This document shows, one piece after another, positions 11,131 through 23,482 of a stretch of 64,000 nucleotides of DNA. Below the pieces are notes generated by a model. It was not told the origin of the DNA. It saw only the letters and a list, made by a program, of their open reading frames with translations, and made no database searches. Both the position numbers and the translations under genes were made by a program. The stretch covers positions 183,042,925 through 183,106,924 of the forward strand of contig CM041782.1 of NCBI GenBank assembly GCA_023374045.1, given 5' to 3'. The number at the start of each line of letters is the position of its first letter. The stretch's first letter is position 1. This stretch comes from Limonium bicolor (lineage: Eukaryota > Streptophyta > Magnoliopsida > Caryophyllales > Plumbaginaceae).

Positions 11131-14100
11131 TCTAGAACCTTATTTCTAAATTCTCATTTGACCCCAAACTTCCCCACAAGTTCTCCCATGTGTCCTAATA
11201 CCATTTAGGCACTTAATCTCATCTTAGAACTTCCTCCAAACTCTTCAAAACAACTTCAAAAGATCTTCTTAGACATTTACTAAATTCTTGCTAAAACTCC
11301 TAACACTTGTTAGTTAATTCCTTATCTTTCCAACATGTACATTTTATCTAAAACTTCAACTAACCAAAATGTTTCTTTCCTACCCATATAGCTCCTCCTT
11401 AACATCACTACATTGCATCTTTGCTTTGCTCAATTTCTCACCATTCTCATGACCTTACGCTCTTATACATTCCTAGTCAATACACCACATTCTCCTTCAA
11501 TCTTCACTCCCATCACCTAAGTCCACTCATTACCATCTAAACTAAAACCTTATTGTTCCACTACTAGCATCATCACTACTTAGACAAGCTTCCCAAGACT
11601 TTCATTGATATATTTCCAAGTTCATACCTAAATCACCTTAAGCATTATACACCTTCTCCTTCAACCTTATGCACAAGTCTTACATTCCTCATATCTTGTC
11701 TTTGGTGTGTTCAATACACCCACCAGTCCTCTAATTCTTCCTAGACAACTCTAGGGCATTCTAAACCTCAAGAACTCCTTCATTAACTCATTTCCACCCA
11801 AATTCTTCATAATGACTCCTAGTAAATCCTAGGTCATATTAATTCACCACCATCACCTAAACACTTATTTTCTACTCAAATTTCGCCATAGCTCCTCTAA
11901 TATATTCTCATGCCCAAATGCATTGTTTTTCTCACACAATAATCTCACACACACCAAGTCCTTTCTCATCTTATTTTCTCACCCAAATCAACTTATTCAC
12001 ATCATACTCAATATATTGCCATAACCTTAAATTGCATAGCACTAAGGCTCTTAAATGACATGGCTCTTAGGCCCTTAAATGACTTAAACTTAAAACACTG
12101 AATTTCCCACATATAAAAGCTTTCAACCTGCAAATACACCCATCAATCTCATAGTAGTTATAATGTTCTTAAAACTCATCTTAAACTTATATTACTAACT
12201 CATTTCCTTTGGCTCCTTAGTCACAAGTTCACAAGCTTATTTAAGTTCTTTTTCTTAGGTTATATAACCCAATACACAATGTAGGCTCTAAGCCACATTG
12301 GTATCCACCTAAACTCATCCCTTAAAACTTAAATCACCATTAGGTAAGCATTTTACCTTGTTTTCTCAAGCTTATCTTAACTTCCTCCTTAGACCTTCTT
12401 CTTGCATGAATCTCGGCCACCACTTAAATTCCCCTTGCCAATGTTCTAATCAATATTCAATGACTCATATGAGTACTAAACAATACACTAACCTCAAGGA
12501 ATAAAAACCTAGGTTAGAAATGTGTTCTAAGGCATAAAAGTGGATGATTACCTTTGAAGTCTCAAAGTAGACTTGGGCATTGAATGAAATAGGACCTCCA
12601 CTAGTCCTTGGTGAATAAATCAAGCTAGAACAAGGCATAAAAACATAGCCCCATGAGAAGGAATTTTCGGCCATATATGGAAGATGATGGAAACTTGGTT
12701 TTTCTTATATTTTCTTTACCTTAAGGGAATGGAGAAGCCAATGAGCTCTTCAAACTTGATTTTCCTCCATCAATGGAGTTTTCTCATGGCACCAAACTTG
12801 AGCTTTGCAAGATTTGAAATGATAGGAAGATAGGTCTTGGCCTAACTAAGAGAAATATGTGTTTAGTTTTTGATTTGGAGTAAAGATGAACACTTGGTGA
12901 GCAATTGAAGGTGGAGCACCCATGGATGGAGCTCTCTCGGTTTGGAGAAAAAGAAGAGAAGAAGAAATCGTGGAAGGAAGGAGAAATGAAGAGAGAGAAG
13001 AAGAAAGGTAGCTTTAATGAAGATATTTTGCTTTTTATAGCAAATAGTAACTTCTTACTTTATCCTCTTCTTTATAACATTATTTGACTACTCATGGTGA
13101 CTCATCCTCCCTTAGAAAACCGGCCCCCTATTAATTAAGGCAAGTCATGGTCTTGTTTGACCAACTAATTAGACTTAAGTGATTAAAACTTAAACTAGTC
13201 ACTATTTGGCACTATTCACTAATTAGTGCACATATTTCTGAAATTTTTGATTTCCCATTGATTTAGGCTTCCTAATGTGATACTACATGTTAATTAAAGA
13301 GTAATGATGGACATCTAGCCACTCAAAACTCAATTCCAAGACAATTTCTCAAAAATGTGCTTTAAGACTTCTTAAAGCACATTTTGTGTTTTAACTTGTT
13401 TTCAAGCTTGATTTTCTTTGCTAATTGTTTTAAAATGACCATTAGAATATTACTAAGGTTTTATCATGATATTTGGGTACTCACCCAAGTCTCTCCAAGC
13501 TTAGAGCACATTTTTGCCCTAGTTGCCCTTAAGGCACTTTTTGTGTTTTCCTTGGTTTAAATTGTCTACCGATCTTTCTAAGGCATATTTTAGCCTTACT
13601 ACATCATGATTTGATGTTTACTTAGCATACTTATGTTTGGGGTATTTCAACTTACAACAGCATGGGGCGACATGCTTAGCAGTCGCAGAACCTAGCTAAA
13701 CAACCAGCAACAGGAAAAGAAGCACTAACCGTGCAACGAAATGGGAAAAGAGCAGTAATGGAACCCGAGACACAAGTCTGCGGGACAACAGTAATAGCCA
13801 AGCAACACCACCAACGGTATGCTAGCTGGCTAAGGACATAGTCGGGAGTGATTGACTCCAAAATTACAACGCCAAAAAGGTTACAAACCTGGCCAACATA
13901 GCTCAGATAGCTACAAGAACATTCACAAGATATAATCTGGTGCAACTACAACCGTAGTGCCTAAACCAGTTAAGGCTCAATCGCCACGGTAAACCAGTGG
14001 GATCGAGCAATAAGGAAAAACACAAAATAAATCAATGGGGATCTCCAAGGAATGGAGATGTACCCCGATCAACGACAGTCATGTCAAGATCACAGAGGAA

Positions 14101-14229
14101 CTACTTAAAAGATCAAGTATCCAAGACATAGATTAATAAGATCAAGGGAAAAGTCAACAAGACTACCCAAATACGGGTGGAACCCACACCGTGACCGGTA
14201 TAGGGTTACCCAAAAACCACCAGTACCAC

Positions 14230-14249
14230 GCACTTGCCACGGCAAGTGC
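14230..14249 (+). other. Conserved 8-bp stem hairpin (LARD-B)
   Basis: GCACTTGC, loop CACG, GCAAGTGC. The stem is identical to those of LARD-1 and LARD-2; only two loop bases differ. Confidence 0.65.
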
Positions 14250-17200
14250 AGTAAGAACAGGAACATGTGGAGGACTTCTAACACACCACAAGTAAATAGT
14301 AATGTACCGTGACTGCAATGAAGCTACTACCGGATCACGAATCCTGAAACGGGAAGAATGGAAACCTGGGAAGGCTAAGCAGCCCGGCCATTGTAATAAG
14401 GACATCCCAATCAGCAAGAAGCTGGACTTGGTCAAGACCTCAAACATGGCTATGCCATGAAGAACATCTTTTAACACCGAACCGTTATTTTCAAACCAAG
14501 TCTTCTTTCAAAACCACAAACCTTCTTTTAAAACCTTGGATTTTGAAAACCGAACCAACATAATTACGGTGAGTATCATAGAATGATACAAGAGGAGTTG
14601 ACAACAGAATACTTCACCTAGGCGTGTGACGAACACTATGAGTGTACCCAATTACGGAATGTGGGACAACCGCACTCCGAAGGAGCTTGCGGGCCTGACA
14701 TATAGTCGGGTAAGTGGTAACGTATCAGTATGGTACCCCACGTATGTACACATATAGTGAACGAAACACGGGAAGTAGTCGACTCCGTTCTACGAACCAT
14801 GAGTGAGTTCAAATCAGAACAGCTGGATACTTCTGACAACCAAGTATAAGGAACTCAGAGAATCCATCTGAAGATAAGGAATTAGGACTAGAAAGTGCGA
14901 AATGCACAGACTAGTAAGTATAGACATGGGACATGTCTCAAGACATCAAGCAAATACATGACAGCTGGAAAGTATACCCAGCCTAAACATAGTAAGGCGA
15001 TTGCCTAACGTGAACACCACAATGCTCAACAAACGGGACAGAGTTCCCAAGAGCAATTACACGATTACCCCAAATATCATCCATCATCAAAGAGGACATT
15101 TAAACCTAGTCTCGAGCACTAGGAGCGAGTATAGATGGTCTACCCAACGACGGGAGACGTTATAACCCAAAAAGGGAATAGCTTAAATACGATACCACAA
15201 GGCGGTGTGGTGATAACATATCATAAACATTAGCCAGATGTAACGGCATAACCTAACAACACCCAGGAGCAATCCTCGAAGGGTGTCTGAGTTAACACAA
15301 TCGAACAAGTGTCATGGAGAGAGCACGACAACCAGAACGAATATTTGGTTAGGATACCGAAGGGATTTCACTTAACAAGGAATACCCTCCGCCACCGAAA
15401 GGCACTGATTGACATCAGAATGTCTAAAGGGGCCTCCTATGAACGGAAGCGCGATGTCACGACTTACCATGGAGCCCAGTAATACCTCCAACCTATGGGG
15501 TATACAGGAAGTGGAAACATGTATAAGCAGCTTGCAAAGAGCATAGTTTGCAACAATAAGGCTTAAAAGCCATCAACCAACTATGTCATGTAAACCTTAA
15601 CGGCTGCATAACCCACACCATTTGATAACAAGACTTGCAAGAGATATTGTCTCGTACGACAAGAAATCAACAACTGGACCATCAATTCTGATCCAACATC
15701 CTGAGTGGCTTGGAGTAATGGTCAACTCAGTGTCACTGTCACTAGAGCATCAGTCTAGTATACAGTTGACAAGTTTTAAATTACTTTCATGCCTTCTGTA
15801 GCAATGGTAACATAGAGGCATAAGGATCGTGATAATGCCAACATTGGCCTAGTCCACACTTGGACACTACGAGAAACCTAAGGGAAGGTACCCCTCGTTA
15901 GCCAAAGACCACCAATGTGGTGAAGATGTGAACCCTTAGAAAGGCTTCCATCTATTATAACAGTAAAGCCTACGCTGGTAGATACTGCCAAACCATCACG
16001 ACTTAAGGAGTAGGTATACCCCCTATGCACCCAAGCATGTAGTGAACCATTACATAAATACCAACATGGTAAACCCTGTCATAAGACCTATGAGTGGTAA
16101 CTAACCTCTCAACAAGAACCTTCATCTACCAATGATAGAATACTCTTCGATTAGAGAACCGGACCAGAAAACCCTTGAAGTTTCTTGGGATGTCCCGATG
16201 ATATACACATAAAAGTAAAACTACACAGCTAGAGCCTATAACCAATGCTCAGCATTATGGAGACAGTAATTGTCAAAACAATCCATGTGAGAGCACATTG
16301 CACATCACAAATGACCAACGCTCAAGAGAGCTTGTAACCCGATAAACCACCTCATCTTTGGTCAACGAAGTTAGTTGGCAAACTGTATCATAAATGAGGA
16401 AGTAATGTGAGGTAAGCTAACCTACACATGAAACCCAATTGGAAATAAAAACATCTCCGCATTAGGAAGATAATGATACTGCAGTATGCTACGACAACCG
16501 TCATATACACGAACGGAGGAAACCCTCAGTGTTCACGCCATAAGGAAATGGTGCCAATGATAATGGCAATAAGTAAAGAGGAACTACCACAGTAACAGAA
16601 ACAGTAAAAACAATGTGTACAATGAGTAAGAATACGGTGCGCAACAAGCGACCGCCATGAGGAAGTAACAGATAATAACACGGAGTATAAGTAAGAGACG
16701 ACATGCAGAAATATTCTTTCCTATCACATAAGTGACTTACTGTCAAGCGTTCACGCCTCTGCACTCTGTATGACTGAGTGTTTTGGTATTGCACTTGTGC
16801 AGCTAATGACCTAATGGGATGGCTAGGGATATGGAGAATGAAAACCGTAGTAAACCCTTCTTTTCACCAACGAACATGGCACAAGCCAGTTAAGCAAGCT
16901 CAGCAACAGACCGTGCGACTTAAGGCCAAAGAAGCACGAAGAGTGTAAAACACACTAACAATCACAAGATGTGAATTCCAATGGAATAAAGAGTGAAAAG
17001 AAACTTAAAAACAGTCACTAGGACCGACGCATAGATATGCAACGTCATACAAGTAAAGGACACTTGTACCGAACCAGAAGAACTGGTATAACTTGGAAGC
17101 TAGTGACACCAGAGGAAGCACTACAACTAAGTAGTGACTTAACCTCGCCCGACAATAAGTCGGAGGAACTTAGTGAACAATCGTGGAAGCACGAATAGCA

Positions 17201-17648
17201 TGTGCAGTAGATTACCAGAGAGCTGGTTACGAATCTTAAACTCATTGAGCTCAAACACGGTAGAAGCATACCACATTTGCTTAATAAACCTCATTTCCAT
17301 AAGTGACGGATAAAAGGTGATGTACAGCACTTTAAGGATAACAAGAAGGGTAAATAACCCAAGTTATCAGGGTCGCGCAGCAGAAGCTAGTGGGTCCTAG
17401 CTAGGAGATTAATGTACCTAGTGAGTATAATAGAATGGCTATTAACGCCTTGAAGCCGGTTAGGCTAGAACCGAATTAATTATGAGTTAAATAAACTCAT
17501 ATAGGAATCCTTGGTGCAAAGACTAAACCATTAGTATGGGTAAGACCCCTTTGACCAGAGCATATTGTATAATATACCGTAGTGAAGCTAAACGCTTCAG
17601 ATTGCCCAAATTGATTAAACCAATGCTTAATAATAATAACATATGGTA

Positions 17649-17683
17649 GATTACGTGGGCGTAATCCCTTTTAAGGGGGGTAG
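17649..17683 (+). promoter_or_regulatory. Hairpin plus internal polypurine tract (LARD-B)
   Basis: The stem GATTACG/CGTAATC with loop TGGG is followed by CCCTTTTAAGGGGGGTAG. It is about 1.23 kb upstream of the 3' LTR. Here the internal tract matches the family consensus better than this copy's own 3' tract (AAGAGGGGTAGAT). Confidence 0.7.
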
Positions 17684-18895
17684 AGCGAAAACCGCTTAAT
17701 GTAAGTTTTGTGAATACAACACATAAACCGTAATGTGCATAGCACAAATGAGAATCAAATTCATGATTGATGCTATGTTAAATAAACATAAGGACTCATT
17801 CATATTGTAATTATGGTAACTAGGCATTAGACATGCAAATACCATAGGATGAACATACCCATCTTGTAACACCAGTGTAAGAGTATTGGTAAAAAAGAGT
17901 AATGAGTAGTTGACGGAGCTCCACAAGTATTGTAGCCTTTGAAGAAGTAGTACGAAATGAATGAGAGTAGTAGATGAATGGAGGTTATGGTAGTGGAATC
18001 GTAAGTAAATTATTTGAAGCAAATTGAAGTCAACTAAATTTCAAAGGTATAGTATTCCTTAGTTAGAATATTGGAGATGATGGTGAGTAATGGATGGAAG
18101 TAGTGAAGGTTGATGAAATGAGCATTAGGTATTGAACCATGGAGTAAAGCATTCGGGAAGTAGAGTGAGGATGATCGATGAAGTGATTCCATCCTTTGGA
18201 GATGTATGAATTCGTATCACGACTAGAAAGAGTAAAAAGATAGAAAATGAAAACAACTAATTAATTTCTTGTTTGAAACTGATGTGGGAAGTCGAACTTG
18301 ATCCTGATCAGATCAAGGGAAACCGAACACAAATTGGAGTGGAAAGATAGTTCAACACTGGTGCTGATCACATCAGGGTCGAACGATTCTTGAAGCTCCC
18401 CTAAAGTGGTCACAAGAATCACACATAGGATAGATGTAATGGATATAAATTTAAATTTGGAGTTGTATGCCTTAGAAGGAGTTCTAATTAGCTAATGGGA
18501 AGGATTTTCCTTAGACTGAGAATGAAGATTTGGTTAGGAAGTTATATCGGAGAGAATAGCTGTGTAGCATGTCGTATTATTCTAAGGGCAGCGGGACATA
18601 GAGGAGTCCTGTGTCTAGATGACCTGAGTGCCTGCGGGATTGTGTTGTGTATTGCATTGCTTCGGGGATAGCTTTGCACTGTATGTATGTATAAACTTTG
18701 TAATGAGGAACCGGATAGTTGGTAGTAGTACGGATTGGAGTAACTATTGTGTATGGGTATGGTATGGTATGAAGAAACCTTGAGTAATGAATTTGGGAAT
18801 GGTAAGGAGGAGTAAGGTATGGCTTTGGTATTAGGCAAGTATGAATGAGTAAGTATAGTAATCCCATAACCTCGAACAACTTTGAGGACAAAGTT

Positions 18896-18911
18896 CTTAA
18901 GAGGGGTAGAT
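18896..18911 (+). promoter_or_regulatory. 3' polypurine tract of LARD-B
   Basis: CTTAAGAGGGGTAGAT directly precedes the LTR start TGAAATGCCCC. Just upstream is TTTGAGGACAAAGTT, the chromovirus-like tail. Confidence 0.75.
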
Positions 18912-21070
18912 TGAAATGCCCCAAACTTAAATATAGAGATTAAGATTATTCTAATTCTTATTTAAGAGCCTAATAATGCTTAAGTAGTATTGGTGAGGAA
19001 AAATAAATGCAAAAGAAATAAAGAAAAGCTTAAAAAGCGAAAAACGCTAAATAAATAACCATAGAAGGTATGAGACCCCGGATAGCGTATTATATGGATT
19101 CCAGAGGTTTAACAAGACCTAAATAATATATGGGAACAACTCCCAAAGAAAACGGATCCAAATAATGAATTAAAACGCTAAAAGAGCTTTAGAGCACGTT
19201 TTTCGAGAAAACCCGGAAACGTGACTTTAAGTGGTCAAACAGACCAGTAAAAGTTATAAATCATTAAATAATAATTATTAAGCATTTATGGAAGCTTAAT
19301 AACCAATAAAAATAATTAAACAAGAAAATTCCAGAAAACGAGCCCGGTTAGTGAATAGTACCTAAACCGAGTAAAATAACGAGCGTTTCTGTAGAAGACA
19401 AAAAACGCTCCAGCTAGTATAACAGTAAGGGGGCCGGTTTTAATAAGTTAAAAGCCCTCACACACACTCACATACTAGCTAATTAGTTAAGAGACAAAAG
19501 TAAAAAGGGTAAAAGTACCCCACTTACTCTCTCACCTCACTCATTTCTCTACTCTCTCATCTCTCTCCTTCCTCCTCACCGATTTCTCTCTCCCTCTCTC
19601 TTTTGGCTCCTGCGATTTTGGGAGCTCCACAAGAAGCTCTAATGGCTTCCCTTCTTCACCCTCATGCTCCACCCTCATGTAAGCTCCAACCTCAAAAATG
19701 ATCACATATTTGTAATCCCCTCATCCTCCTCTATCATTCCCTCTTTTCAAAATTCAAAAAGGATGAGTTTCGTCTCCATGGGTTTTCCCCATTTGAAGAG
19801 AAAAGCACACCATTATGGAGCTTGGAGTCTCCTCTTTCCAACAAGGTAAAAATCTCCATAAAAGGTTCAAGTTTCCTCCATCTTCCTTTGGTAACCGATT
19901 TTTGCCCATTGTAATGCCTTGTTTTCTCTCTCTCTTTTGAGCATCAATTTCACCTTGCAATGGTGGTAGATTCTCCTTCTTGAACCAAGGGCTAAAACCC
20001 CTCCTAACACACCCCAAAGGTAAACCCTAGAAACTTGCTTTAAGCATTTCAATGAACTAGCATTAAAATAAGGGTTAGTATTTTAATTACACTTGTTTAT
20101 GTGTGCTTTGGGTGATGGGAATGGAGTTTGGCAACTTCATCCCCCATGTGACCGAATTGTACAAGGAAGAGAGGAGAAGAGGTGGAAAAGGAAAGAGGAA
20201 ATAAGAGCTTAAGGTAAGAGCTCTTTCTTGAAGGCTAAATTTAATGCATTAGAGTAATGTGAATGGGTAAACCGATTTAAAGAACCCAAAGAATGTGTTG
20301 GTAATGTGATTGTGGAATTTTGGGTATTTGTGAACTAGTATGTGAATTGTAGGCCTTGGAGCCAAGTGTGTTGTATATGTGCATTAGTAATGTGGATTGA
20401 GGAAGTAATGATGTATTGGTATGTTGTAATTGAAGAAGTAGTGGTGTACTAAGGTTTTGTGTGTGCTGGTAGAACCCTTGTGGTTTGGCTAGGGAATGAA
20501 TTTGATGAAAAGTGTGTATGTGGAGAAGTAAGAAAAGTAGGTAAGCTATGGCAAAATTTTGGTAGGAATGTGTACATTTATGGATGGCTTGGTGATGGGA
20601 GAACCAGGTGTGTATTGGGAGATAGTAGATGTTTAATGACCATGGAATGGTGGTGGTAGTGGTATGTGATTAGGGGAGTAAATCTGTAGCAAGAAGTATT
20701 GGATTTCATTGGAGGAACTAGGGAATTAGAGTACAAGACCTAGTAAAGTGAATGTGGACTTGGGTATAGTTGTAATTGCTTGGAAATGTATTTGGGATGT
20801 TAATAATGGTATTGGTAGTAGGAGTATTGAGTGCTAGAAGTTGGAACAAATCTGTAGCATTGAAGGATGAAAAACTGTTGTAAGTGTGGAAGGGAAGTGA
20901 TGAAATTGTGTAAGTTGATTGATGGATTTAGTAAAGAATTTGGTGGATGAACTAAGGCAATTTGGACGGCCTAGGTAGTGTTTAAACATGTGGGATTACA
21001 TGTAGGAAGATTGGAGAAACAATGGGCAAAGTATAGAACTGAAAACAGAATTCAAAACTGAAATACTGGG

Positions 21071-21395
21071 CCGGACCGACCTTGGGACCGGACTTGCAAG
21101 GTCGGTCGAGCCCAGATTTACAAAGGACGGAAACCTTCTGGAATGGACCGACCTTGGGACCGGACATGCAAGGTCGGTCGGCCAGAAGAATTTCCCATAA
21201 TGCAACCTACTGGAATGGACCGACCTTGCGACCGAACTTGCAAGGTCGGTCGGGCTAAAATTCTCCGTCGTGTAACTTACTGGAATGGACCGACCTTGAG
21301 ACCGGACTTGCAAGGTCGGTCGGCCCTGAAATTTTCCAGCGTAATTCCTTACTGACTTCGACCGACCTTGGGACCGGACTTGTAAGGTCGGTCGG
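21071..21395 (+). repeat. Five-unit hairpin array in LARD-B LTR
   Basis: Five units of about 70-75 bp, each with ACCGACCTTG, a (G/A)CCG(G/A)AC(T/A)TG core and CAAGGTCGGTCG. Arms are perfect 10-nt inverted repeats in most units. Spacers often begin with a CTGGAATGG-like run before the next hairpin. Confidence 0.88.
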
Positions 21396-22649
21396 GTCTT
21401 ACAAAAAAAAGATTTAATTTAAATTAAATAATATATATATGCATATATATATGTATACCCACATATACATATGTACATATATGTAAGTATACCGATGTTA
21501 AGTAAGAAAACTAACTTAAAGGAAGTAAACAATGTGTAAGTATAAGAACATTAAGTGAAACCGAAACAACGGGACAACGGGGTAAGTACGGGAGTAGCAA
21601 TTATGTATGTAATGTAATGCGTAGTATTGATTGAACCGTTTGGCATGTAGCCGGGGGTTCAAGAATAGGACTCGAGGAACAAATAAGGACTAAGGAACAA
21701 GAAGGCACCGGTAAAGTAAATTGCAGAAAAAGGTATGATTTCTTCATGCCCTGTATCCTAATCTGGTTACCCCGATGTGTGTGCTTATTTGATCACCTAA
21801 TAAGATAAATGCATGAATCGGACTATATTGCATTTACATGTGCTTGTTTACATTGTTCTTGATATTTGTCTTGAACAATAGTTTGTATAATTCATGAAAT
21901 GTATGAATGATGATGAACTGTATTCAAATCTTGTATTGTACTCAAGTATGGTATTGTATTTCATATGAAGGTGTATTGAGCAATGTATTTGTGTATGTGG
22001 CTTGAATGAATGACTTCTGCTAATTCCTAACTACCTAACTCCTAACTTAAGTGAGTAAATTGGAATGAGTAAAAGTCCAATATAGCTTCGGCCACACGTG
22101 AGGATGAGGAGACACAAGAGGTTGGATCCGATTCCTAACTCTTAAACTGGTCCGCGGCCCAAACCCCTTAAATGGGTAGCATCCCGGATTGGTGAGTCAA
22201 GTAAATCCCGGTGGTGGGACGGAGTAGTCCCCGGGCCGGAGGTCCCGACGACTTAACATGAGTAAGAGTAAGTAAGTAAGTATGTATGTATGAGTATGAG
22301 TATGTATGCGAAGTACTGTGGAACGAGTAAAAGAGTAATCTCCACCCGATTAACCCGGGTGAACCAACATGAGCTAACAAGTATGGTGGATTGTGTATGT
22401 ATTGCGTATGTACTGTATATGTATTGTGTATTGCGGATTTCGAAAAGGTAAGAATGTATCTGATGGCTTGTATAGTATACCATGTATGTATTGAAGAGTA
22501 TGCATTGAAGTGTATGTATGTATTCATTGTGTAATGTATTGTAACATTGTGTATAAGAGCATGTATGCATGTATGTTTGAATGAAATCAATCGCATGTAT
22601 TCGACCAAGTGGTCAGTGTACCCTCACTAGTACGCGGGGTATGTGGTTA

Positions 22650-22706
22650 TCATGCTCAGCGAAAGCTGACCCCTTCGGGGGAACGTTTTTAGTGTGCAGG
22701 TACCGA
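22650..22706 (+). other. LTR GC hairpin followed by CAGGTAC (LARD-B)
   Basis: GCTGACCCCTTCGGGGGAAC is followed by a T run and TGCAGGTACC. It is homologous to blocks in the LARD-1 and LARD-2 LTRs. Confidence 0.5.
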
Positions 22707-23482
22707 AGCAGATATGGTCAAGATGAGAGACCGGTGGCTACGCTTGGATAGCTAGAAGTAGAATGTAGAGGTGTACTAAATGGCACACTCTTGTACTTAG
22801 GAAGTAAGTAGTTGTGAGGAATGGGTAGATGTAGACTCTTAGTGAGTATGTATGAGCTTGGAGGAGGTATTATACTTGTATAAGGATCCTAGTAAACTCG
22901 GTGAATGATATGGTATTGTATCGAACTTGTGGATTGTATGGAATGGAATTGTAGCATTTGATTCGTAATTGTAGTAAGACTTGCACTTGTGTAGCACTCG
23001 GATATTCCGGTCCATCACACCGATGCTGTATGTAGTCGCAGTAGCCTTGTTAGTCACGTGGGTGACTAACGGCATTGTATCACCCATCATATGTAAGTAT
23101 GTACCGCTGCATGAATCTGGAAGTATGAGGAGATTGGACGTTAATGACAGTATTAGCAGTAGGGGTGTTACAACAGGTGATGGATGCGGGTGATGCTCCA
23201 CCCGACCCATTGCCATCCCTACTACCGAGGAGGTCCTTAAAACTTGGTTGTAAGGTTTGCGACAAGGACGTCACGTTCTTTGAGTGGGGGAGTATGTGAT
23301 ACCCCATCCAATATCGGGATATAAGTGGTAAGTGAGTGGTTTATAAGGATACATATTGGTTGACTACAACAACGAGGCATTTCACTTTTAGGCCCAAGTG
23401 AGGGCAAAGGACTTAAGGTGCTAGTTTTCAAACGCGGATAGCTTAGGAGCTAGGTTGTTGGGCAACCATATGGGGTGTTACA

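Larger units (their letters stand above)
1..13649 (-). mobile_element. LARD-1: giant-LTR non-coding retrotransposon, 3' LTR cut by window edge
   Basis: Two long direct repeats (1-3875 and 9143-13649) bracket an internal region of about 5.3 kb. The repeat ends are TGTAACACCCC on the left and GGGGTATTTCA on the right, so in element orientation (minus) the LTR runs from TGAAATACCCC to GGGGTGTTACA. A tRNA-Met primer site lies inside the right LTR and a polypurine tract inside the left LTR, which fixes the minus orientation. No frame of retroviral length and no RT, integrase or protease motif was recognised internally. That, with LTRs of about 4.5 kb, fits a large retrotransposon derivative mobilised in trans. 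The tail resembles plant Ty3/gypsy chromoviruses. The element sits inside LARD-B. Confidence 0.85.
9143..13649 (-). repeat. 5' LTR of LARD-1 (complete, 4507 bp)
   Basis: Complete LTR starting TGTAACACCCC and ending GGGGTATTTCA on the plus strand. It contains the five-hairpin array (10801-11130) and a GC-rich hairpin near 9455-9475. It is followed by ACTTA (13650-13654), the expected 5-bp target duplication; its partner lies left of the window. Short frames inside are shadows in non-coding LTR. Confidence 0.88.
13655..18895 (+). other. Internal non-coding region of LARD-B
   Basis: About 5.2 kb with no frame over about 108 codons on either strand and no retroviral motif. It contains the conserved hairpin (14230-14249) and the hairpin plus internal polypurine tract (17649-17683). 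Its colinearity with LARD-1 and LARD-2 shows what remains is an intact non-coding domain rather than random decay. Confidence 0.7.
13655..23482 (+). mobile_element. LARD-B: giant-LTR non-coding retrotransposon, 5' part off-window
   Basis: Internal sequence from 13655 matches the LARD-2 internal region beginning near 54500 (shared CGACATGC, AGCAGTCG and CCGTGCAAC blocks). It runs to a polypurine tract and a 4.57-kb 3' LTR (18912-23482). The 5' LTR and roughly the first 400 bp of the internal part lie beyond LARD-1, left of the window. No coding domains were recognised. It belongs to the same family as LARD-1 and LARD-2 but is a distinct subfamily with many substitutions. Confidence 0.8.
18912..23482 (+). 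repeat. 3' LTR of LARD-B (4571 bp)
   Basis: Runs from TGAAATGCCCC to GGGGTGTTACA, the same termini as the other LARD LTRs. It contains a five-unit hairpin array (21071-21395) and an AT tract just after it. Position 23483 onward (TAAGA) would be the target duplication, whose partner is off-window. Frames of 60-146 codons inside are not supported as genes. Confidence 0.82.

Noticed and set aside
22168..22608. 146-codon minus-strand frame with His/Tyr-rich composition
   Set aside because: It lies in the LARD-B LTR over TATG/TGTA-rich low-complexity sequence; no conserved motif, and the equivalent LTR positions in LARD-1 and LARD-2 are not open.
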